DNA from: Candidatus Falkowbacteria bacterium CG10_big_fil_rev_8_21_14_0_10_44_15
Lineage (GTDB): Bacteria > Patescibacteriota > Patescibacteriia > Patescibacteriales > XYC2-FULL-47-12
Direction: 5' to 3'
Assembly (NCBI GenBank): GCA_002773575.1
Contig: PFAT01000029.1
Span: forward strand, 1-7,335
DNA: 7,335 bases
Shown here: piece by piece, positions 1 to 4,461 of the stretch
Position numbering within the stretch: position 1 is the first letter of the stretch
Layout: every line of letters starts with the position of its first letter
Program-made: the position numbers and the translations under genes
The notes under the pieces: generated by a model
The model's input: only the letters and a program-made list of their open reading frames with translations
What the model was told of the DNA's origin: nothing
Database searches by the model: none

Positions 1-62
1 AATAAGGAAGCCAGCCCCGCCACTGCTCGACAAGCTCGCCACACCACAGAAAAATACTCTTT
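1..62 (-). repeat. Partial outer copy of the flanking repeat (end only)
   Basis: This stretch resembles, on the + strand, the part of the right-hand repeat at about 7232-7293. Both have a GCCAG-CCCGCCAC block followed, after a variable segment, by ACACCACAGAAAAATACTCTT. It is therefore another copy in the same orientation as the right arm, meeting the left arm head to head at 63-103. The variable segment (about 24-40) differs from the matching hairpin in the other two copies, so this copy is more diverged. It runs off the left edge of the window. Confidence 0.7.
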
Positions 63-129
63 GCTCTTTTCATTTTGCGCGCGCCCGATTTCTTTTTCTC
101 CTAATGAAAAGAGTATTTTTCTGTGGTGT
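41..129. repeat. Head-to-head palindromic junction with 22-bp perfect arms
   Basis: Positions 41-62 are the exact reverse complement of 108-129 (22 bp). A second pairing, 64-74 with 103-113 (11 bp), competes for part of the same arm. The left arm carries what looks like a 7-base tandem duplication (CTCTTTG/CTCTTTT, about 57-70), which would bulge out of a stem otherwise about 27 bp long. The central spacer is asymmetric, with an alternating GCGCGCGC core and a pyrimidine-rich stretch. The same spacer reappears reverse-complemented at 7296-7331. Confidence 0.85.
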
Positions 130-154
130 CCTGCCTTCCAAGTATTCAGGCAGG
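130..154 (+). repeat. Hairpin 1 of left repeat (7-bp stem)
   Basis: CCTGCCT at 130-136 pairs with AGGCAGG at 148-154 around an 11-base loop. The equivalent hairpin in the right arm is CTGCCC/GGGCAG (7249-7254 with 7266-7271). The T-A pair 136-148 here is replaced by a C-G pair there, which is a compensatory change. Confidence 0.7.
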
Positions 155-181
155 TGGCAGGACTGGCCTCATTTTGATTTG

Positions 182-265
182 GCAAGAGAAAAGCGGAATT
201 TTTACCCCGTAGCGAGCTTGCTCTGCTTCGGGGCACCCCAACCCCCCCTTCCGCTTTTCTCTTGC
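182..265 (+). repeat. Hairpin 2 of left repeat (17-bp perfect stem, nested loop hairpin)
   Basis: Positions 182-198 pair perfectly with 249-265 (17 bp). The loop holds a nested hairpin, CCCCG (205-209) with CGGGG (229-233), enclosing GAGC/GCTC (214-217 with 220-223), followed by a run of Cs. In the right arm the equivalent stem (7171-7185 with 7204-7218) differs at two paired positions, and both are compensated (here A187-T260 and G186-C261). The nested hairpin is absent there. Confidence 0.8.
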
Positions 266-284
266 TCAAACGGAACGGGAACGG

Positions 285-343
285 AAGCAGGCGGGCAAAA
301 AAATTCCTTCCCCCCAACCCCCTTCCTTTTTGCCCGCCTGCTT
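285..343 (+). repeat. Hairpin 3 of left repeat (17-bp perfect stem, C-rich loop)
   Basis: AAGCAGGCGGGCAAAAA at 285-301 pairs perfectly with 327-343. The loop is pyrimidine-rich with runs of six and five Cs. A short GGGC-TTC-GCCC hairpin follows directly at about 345-355. The equivalent stem in the right arm has one uncompensated mismatch. Confidence 0.8.
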
Positions 344-403
344 GGGCTTCGCCCCCAAAACTTTTCGGCGGGACGGCGGGACAGAAAAGAAAGATAGCGT
401 AGC

Positions 404-454
404 AGTAAAAGCACTTGCCCCACCCTCCCGTGCGCGTGCTTTTGGATTTTTACT
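404..454 (+). terminator. Possible hairpin/terminator between repeat and promoter
   Basis: AAAAGCAC (407-414) pairs with GTGCTTTT (436-443), and AGTAAAA (404-410) can instead pair with TTTTACT (448-454). The 3' side is followed by T-rich sequence to about 469. It could stop transcription entering from the left, which would insulate the operon promoter, or it could simply be another structured part of the repeat region. The loop is long (21 bases) and there is no clean terminal U-run, so the call is weak. Confidence 0.3.
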
Positions 455-480
455 CCCTTTTCTCTTTACCTTTTCTAAAT

Positions 481-560
481 AATTTGGTAACATTATATTG
501 TTGATGGTAAATATATCCATACAATAACAGTATACTACAATTTAATGTTACTAACAAATT
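481..560 (+). promoter_or_regulatory. AT-rich promoter region with inverted repeat, probable Xre operator
   Basis: The sequence turns abruptly AT-rich here. GTAACATTA at 487-495 is the reverse complement of TAATGTTAC at 543-551. The similarity extends outward to AATTTG/CAAATT if a 3-base insertion is allowed on the right, giving arms at about 481-495 and 543-560. Between the arms lie candidate -10 boxes: TACAAT at 520-525 (with TTGTTG at 498-503 as a weak -35, 16-base spacer) and TATACT at 531-536, the latter inside the perfect 8-bp palindrome AGTATACT (529-536). Small Xre regulators commonly repress their own operon from such sites, so the arms are plausible operators. No Shine-Dalgarno is seen before 561, and a start near 543 would leave a very short leader. 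Confidence 0.45.
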
Positions 561-770
561 ATGGTAGAGTCAAGCAAAACCAACCTAGTCAAGAAAGTTA
601 AACAGCTTCGGGAGAAGCTGGGTTTATCGCAGGAAAAACTGGCTCGGCTGGCTGATGTGTCCAACAATACGATTATTAATATTGAGGCGGGAAAACAAGA
701 CAACCCAACTATTGATACTTTGAAAAAGATAGCTAAAGCTTTAAATGTATCAGTCGAGGAGTTAATATAA
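561..770 (+). CDS. Xre-family helix-turn-helix transcriptional regulator
   Basis: This 69-residue protein is almost entirely one HTH_3/Xre (Cro/C1-type) DNA-binding domain. The scan begins at about residue 13 (VKQLREKLGLSQEKLARLA). The first helix of the HTH is around residues 23-30, with the conserved Q24 of the LSQxxLA motif. The recognition helix is around 34-42 (SNNTIINIE), followed by the typical AGK and NPTIDTLKKIAKALNVSVEEL tail. No effector or sensor domain is present, so it probably acts as a dimeric local repressor. The start is fixed by an in-frame stop at 552-554. It is the first gene of the operon, 5 bases before the next, so it very likely controls the two large genes and itself. 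A small Xre protein ahead of a kinase-like protein recalls HipB-HipA order, but the resemblance is only positional. Confidence 0.92.
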   Translation: MVESSKTNLVKKVKQLREKLGLSQEKLARLADVSNNTIINIEAGKQDNPTIDTLKKIAKALNVSVEELI

Positions 771-775
771 AATAT

Positions 776-3700
776 ATGGGAGAAAAATTTGGATCACCAA
801 TAAACAAGCAAGAAGCCCTCAAGCAAGAGCTCGAAGATCACGGCATAGACTCGCCAAATGAATGGCGAGAGGCTTTGGGTGTAGAAAGTCATGAACCCAT
901 TGACGACAAGTCGGCTCAAATAGAAAAAGAAACACCGAAAGTTGAGGCGATTAAAACTGGCGAAATTGATGACCAAAAATGGCAGAAGCGATTAGATGAC
1001 GCTTTTCAACAAAGTGATTTTGAACTGATAAAGACATTACAAAAAGTCAGACCAGAGAGTGCTCCTAGCGCAGATTTGATACAGGTAAAAATGAGAGAAT
1101 TAATAACTACTCGCCCAAGCAATTGGGCTGAGGATTTTGGAAAAATAAAATCTGTATCTGAAACTGAACCCGATCAAGGATTGGTTGCCGAAGAATTCGG
1201 AAAACTACTTGAACAATTTGGACAAGAAAAAGGAATTTTGGATCAGCTGAAATCGTTTAAGAGAGCCACTGGGTATACTCCCTCGGCTGAACAAATCCAA
1301 ACAAAATATAGAAATATTTTTGCCGGCAAAAAATCCTACAGTTTTGAAACCGAGGATCTTATAAAAGATATAAAAGGTTTAACCGGCATACAGCCCGATG
1401 ATGCTCTTTTCCAAGAAGCTGTAGATAAAGGAGATGTATTGCAAGCGAAAAAAATTGCTCCACTTTTTGGCGTCGAAGTAACAAGTGAAATGATCCAACA
1501 ATCCTACGAAGCACAGTTTGCAAAGAACGGATATCTGGATACCTATCGAATAACAGAAATCGGCGAGAAACCGAACATGGCCTTAGTCGAAAAAGTGTAT
1601 CAAAGGATTTTGGAAAAGCGTGGAGATCGATGGATGGATTCTTTAAAATCTTTAGAGCAAGCAACTGGAATAAAACCGGTATTTACCGAGGAGCAAATGC
1701 GGCCTGTTTTTGAGGAGTTTTTACAAAGAGGTTGGTATGGTCAAAAAGGATATGTTGGTATTGGGAATCTCGTTGAGATGACAGGGCTTAAACCGCCAGT
1801 AGATCTCGTAGAAAAAACCGCATTAAAAATAGTTGACGGCGGTCACGGATATATTGATCAGGGCAAAGCAATTAAAGAAGGCCTGCAAAGACTACAAGAA
1901 AGCGTGGGGGTTGTGTTTGAAGTTCCTGAATCAGAAATTCAAGATCGCTATCAAAAAGCAGTTACTGACAAAAAAGCGCATGTCATTTCTAATCTATATG
2001 GAGCTCTCGGAATCCGACCTCAAATAGACAAGGAAGAAGCGCGACAGTTTATGGTGGGACTGATGGACGACACATACCACAACCCAATATCAGATTTGGA
2101 AAAAGTCTTTGGCGTTAAATTTAAAGCAACTAAGGAAGAAATAGAAGCCAAGCAAGACGAAAATTTAGAAAAATTACGATTTGATGGTTTAGCAAAAATA
2201 AAAGAGCTAACTGGGAAAGATTGCGATCCAAAAAAGCTCGAAGCTACACTTATACAGTGGCTAGAAAAAGAAGCAACGATTCCTTCAGGCAAACGTAATT
2301 CGTACGACAATGATTGGGAGAAAAAAATTAAAGAACGCCTAGAACAGTTTGGTGTTGCCGTTCCCCAAGAAATAGTGATCGGAATATACACTAGTCTAAT
2401 TCAGAATGAAACAGTACACTCAAGCAATTTGGTAAAAGTACATCAACTTACTGGGGTCCCTCTACCCCCCGATTTAGCGCAACAAGCCTATAGAAAATTC
2501 TTATCGCCCGATTATGCTTATAGTATAAAAACTGGCCAGGGTAGCTCCACGGGTTTCGGCTCTCTCTCTGGTGCATTTGAAGAATTATTTAAAATTACGG
2601 GTATAAAACCTGAAATACCAGCTGATCAACTTCAAGCCTTTTATAGAGAAGCTGTCGTAGAGGATTCGTGGGGAGGGCGAGGAGGAATTTATAGTATAGA
2701 AAAAATAGCAGGTATCACAGGGGTCAAACCGGAATTTGATCCTGATGATATTAATAGACTTTATAAACAATGGATTGTAGCTGGCCGGGAAAATCAAATT
2801 GGAAATGTAAAAAAGATTACCGGCGTTGAATTACAGCTAGATGAGGAAACCACAGCATATATATCACAGAAGATAGAAGTTGGGATAGAAACAGCACGAT
2901 CTGGTAACTACGAGAAAGATAGGTACGGAGAAAAAGAATTTGATTCTTCCGGTTTGGAAAGAGATCTTGAGAAAGTAAGCAGTTTAGCAACCGCTACTGG
3001 AATTAAGCCGAACATTGAACGGTTGCAATCTGCTTATTCGGAAATCATAGCCAGTGATCCTTATTGGACAAAAAAAATAGAAAAGATAATTAAAGCAACA
3101 GGTGTTATGCCGATAGTATCTCCAGATTTAGTTCAATCTAAAGGCCAGCAACTTTTAGAGGCAGGGAGATTGCAATTTTTCGAGAAGTTGTTGCAATATG
3201 GCCAATTTGAATATAACCCTGACTTAGTCAGAAAAGTATATCGTGATCTATTGCAGAAAGCAGATGAGTGGGAGAAAAAGATGCGAGATGAGGGTGGTCT
3301 AAGCGGTGACGATGCGTATTCATACGAATATTATGCAGACAATTTTGCCGATCGGCTAGCAGAATTGAAAAAAATGAGTGGCGTTGAAATTGACCCTGAT
3401 GTTTTAGCTGGTGCTCTTTCGCGCAACATAAGACCAAAAAGTAGAAGTTATAATTCGATAAAAGATGGAATTGAGTTATTTAGAGAAAAGTTTGGTACAG
3501 AAGTAACTTCTCCTATTGCAAATGGTGTTTATCAAGCTTTGTTTGAGCGTGGCGATTTTGAGAACATAGAAAAATTTAAAAAGGAAACAGGATTAGTTCC
3601 GGAAGTCTTGCTTGAAAGCATAAAACAAAAATGTGATGCTCTATTGCAAAAACGTGACTTTAAAACCTTGGGAAGTATTAAGGCTTTGCTGGGAATAGAG

Positions 3701-4456
3701 ACTCTCCCGCTTACACCTGAAATGGTTCAAGCCGAGTATACGAAGCTCGTTGAGAATCCTAAATTTGCCACATACAGTGATAAAGATATTGAAACGTTTT
3801 ATGCTTTATACGAACTTAGCCAAGTACGTCCGGAGTTATCTTCGGAAAAAATGGCAATGGCGTATCGAAGAGTAATGTTTGCTTCGTACGATGGAAGCTA
3901 TGAAAAATTTGAGCGAGTTGTTGGTGTTCCACCAACAGAAAGCGATTTGCAAAATAGAATATATAATTGGCTGGTTGAGGACTACATGAGAAAAGATAGT
4001 GTTACGAAATTCATGGAGAAATACAAAGTAACCGTATCTCCTGAAATCGCAAACAAGGCCGCAATGCGCAGATTAGAGAAAACAGGCATGGAAAAATTTG
4101 TTGAAACGATAAAGACCATAAAACTTATTGAGGAAATTTCCGGATCGCCGGTTCACTTAGAGGCAAGTGCCGTAGAAAATGCTACTCAAAAAATATTAGA
4201 AACTCACAAACCAACAGAGTATTCTTGTACCGAATTAGACGATTTATTCTTTTGGTTTGAAGAATCTACTGGTAAAAAACCATCACAAGGGTTAGTTGAT
4301 TTGGCATATACAAGAACTTTAGGCCAGAATATTTCTTACGAGAAAACTCCTGATGGAGAATATTTAAAAGCATGGGATTGGTTAAAGCAAAAATATGGTT
4401 TGCCGTCCTCTAAGGCAGTGCAAGCTATATACCTTGCCCAACTTTCATCTAAATAA
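776..4456 (+). CDS. Giant helical-repeat (PPR/TPR-like solenoid) protein, unknown function
   Basis: I do not recognise a named family. The 1226-residue protein has a charged, probably flexible N-terminus (about 1-75), then about 30 degenerate units to its end. Each unit reads roughly P-x-x-[LV]-[VIL]-x-x-x-Y-x-x-x-[LF]-x-x-G (helix A), then [IL]-x-x-[LI]-x-x-x-[TF]-G-[VIL]-x-P (helix B and turn). The TG-like turns fall at about residues 165, 203, 297, 336, 411, 445, 479, 525, 559, 608, 648, 682, 741, 775, 938, 972, 1049 and 1165. Many intervals are exactly 34, the TPR length and one short of PPR; the GIKP-type turn is PPR-like. Longer units carry insertions between helices A and B. There is no signal peptide or membrane segment and no catalytic motif, so it is probably a cytosolic scaffold or RNA/protein-binding solenoid. 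It starts 5 bases after the regulator stop, with GAGGAG at 756-761 as a distant possible ribosome site. The last unit is cut after helix A by the stop codon, and gene 3 supplies the missing helix B. Confidence 0.9.
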   Translation: MGEKFGSPINKQEALKQELEDHGIDSPNEWREALGVESHEPIDDKSAQIEKETPKVEAIKTGEIDDQKWQKRLDDAFQQSDFELIKTLQKVRPESAPSADLIQVKMRELITTRPSNWAEDFGKIKSVSETEPDQGLVAEEFGKLLEQFGQEKGILDQLKSFKRATGYTPSAEQIQTKYRNIFAGKKSYSFETEDLIKDIKGLTGIQPDDALFQEAVDKGDVLQAKKIAPLFGVEVTSEMIQQSYEAQFAKNGYLDTYRITEIGEKPNMALVEKVYQRILEKRGDRWMDSLKSLEQATGIKPVFTEEQMRPVFEEFLQRGWYGQKGYVGIGNLVEMTGLKPPVDLVEKTALKIVDGGHGYIDQGKAIKEGLQRLQESVGVVFEVPESEIQDRYQKAVTDKKAHVISNLYGALGIRPQIDKEEARQFMVGLMDDTYHNPISDLEKVFGVKFKATKEEIEAKQDENLEKLRFDGLAKIKELTGKDCDPKKLEATLIQWLEKEATIPSGKRNSYDNDWEKKIKERLEQFGVAVPQEIVIGIYTSLIQNETVHSSNLVKVHQLTGVPLPPDLAQQAYRKFLSPDYAYSIKTGQGSSTGFGSLSGAFEELFKITGIKPEIPADQLQAFYREAVVEDSWGGRGGIYSIEKIAGITGVKPEFDPDDINRLYKQWIVAGRENQIGNVKKITGVELQLDEETTAYISQKIEVGIETARSGNYEKDRYGEKEFDSSGLERDLEKVSSLATATGIKPNIERLQSAYSEIIASDPYWTKKIEKIIKATGVMPIVSPDLVQSKGQQLLEAGRLQFFEKLLQYGQFEYNPDLVRKVYRDLLQKADEWEKKMRDEGGLSGDDAYSYEYYADNFADRLAELKKMSGVEIDPDVLAGALSRNIRPKSRSYNSIKDGIELFREKFGTEVTSPIANGVYQALFERGDFENIEKFKKETGLVPEVLLESIKQKCDALLQKRDFKTLGSIKALLGIETLPLTPEMVQAEYTKLVENPKFATYSDKDIETFYALYELSQVRPELSSEKMAMAYRRVMFASYDGSYEKFERVVGVPPTESDLQNRIYNWLVEDYMRKDSVTKFMEKYKVTVSPEIANKAAMRRLEKTGMEKFVETIKTIKLIEEISGSPVHLEASAVENATQKILETHKPTEYSCTELDDLFFWFEESTGKKPSQGLVDLAYTRTLGQNISYEKTPDGEYLKAWDWLKQKYGLPSSKAVQAIYLAQLSSK

Positions 4457-4461
4457 AAATT

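Larger units (their letters stand above)
67..382 (+). repeat. Left arm of a ~300-bp inverted repeat enclosing the operon
   Basis: This region matches the reverse complement of 7052-7335 almost throughout. Identity is high except for a longer loop on this side (about 199-248 against 7186-7203). The inner edge is sharp: both arms end in two tandem GGCGGGAC units (367-382 here) and then diverge. Within it are three stems in series: 130-136 with 148-154, 182-198 with 249-265, and 285-301 with 327-343. A reading frame starting MKRVFFCGVLPSKYSGRW is open here, but I read it as a by-product of the repeat. The element could be a palindromic mobile repeat, a structured RNA, or a bidirectional terminator; the sequence does not decide between these. 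Confidence 0.9.

Noticed and set aside
1..382. CRISPR array, tRNA or rRNA in the repeat-rich flank
   Set aside because: There are no regularly spaced short direct repeats with unique spacers, and no cloverleaf or rRNA-like conserved segments. The structure is inverted and hairpin-based.
104..397. Open frame starting MKRVFFCGVLPSKYSGRW inside the left repeat, with a similar start on the - strand in the right repeat (7041-7298)
   Set aside because: The similarity merely reflects the repeated DNA. The copies fall out of frame after about residue 32, the rest is proline/run-derived low complexity, and the base changes preserve hairpin pairing rather than a peptide.
202..520. Minus-strand open frames across the left repeat and upstream region
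   Set aside because: They overlap hairpins and C/G runs, show no protein-like composition or recognisable motifs, and run through the AT-rich promoter.
776..4456. Surface or secreted repeat protein
   Set aside because: The N-terminus is charged and hydrophilic with no signal peptide, there are no transmembrane segments, and no C-terminal anchor or sorting motif is visible.
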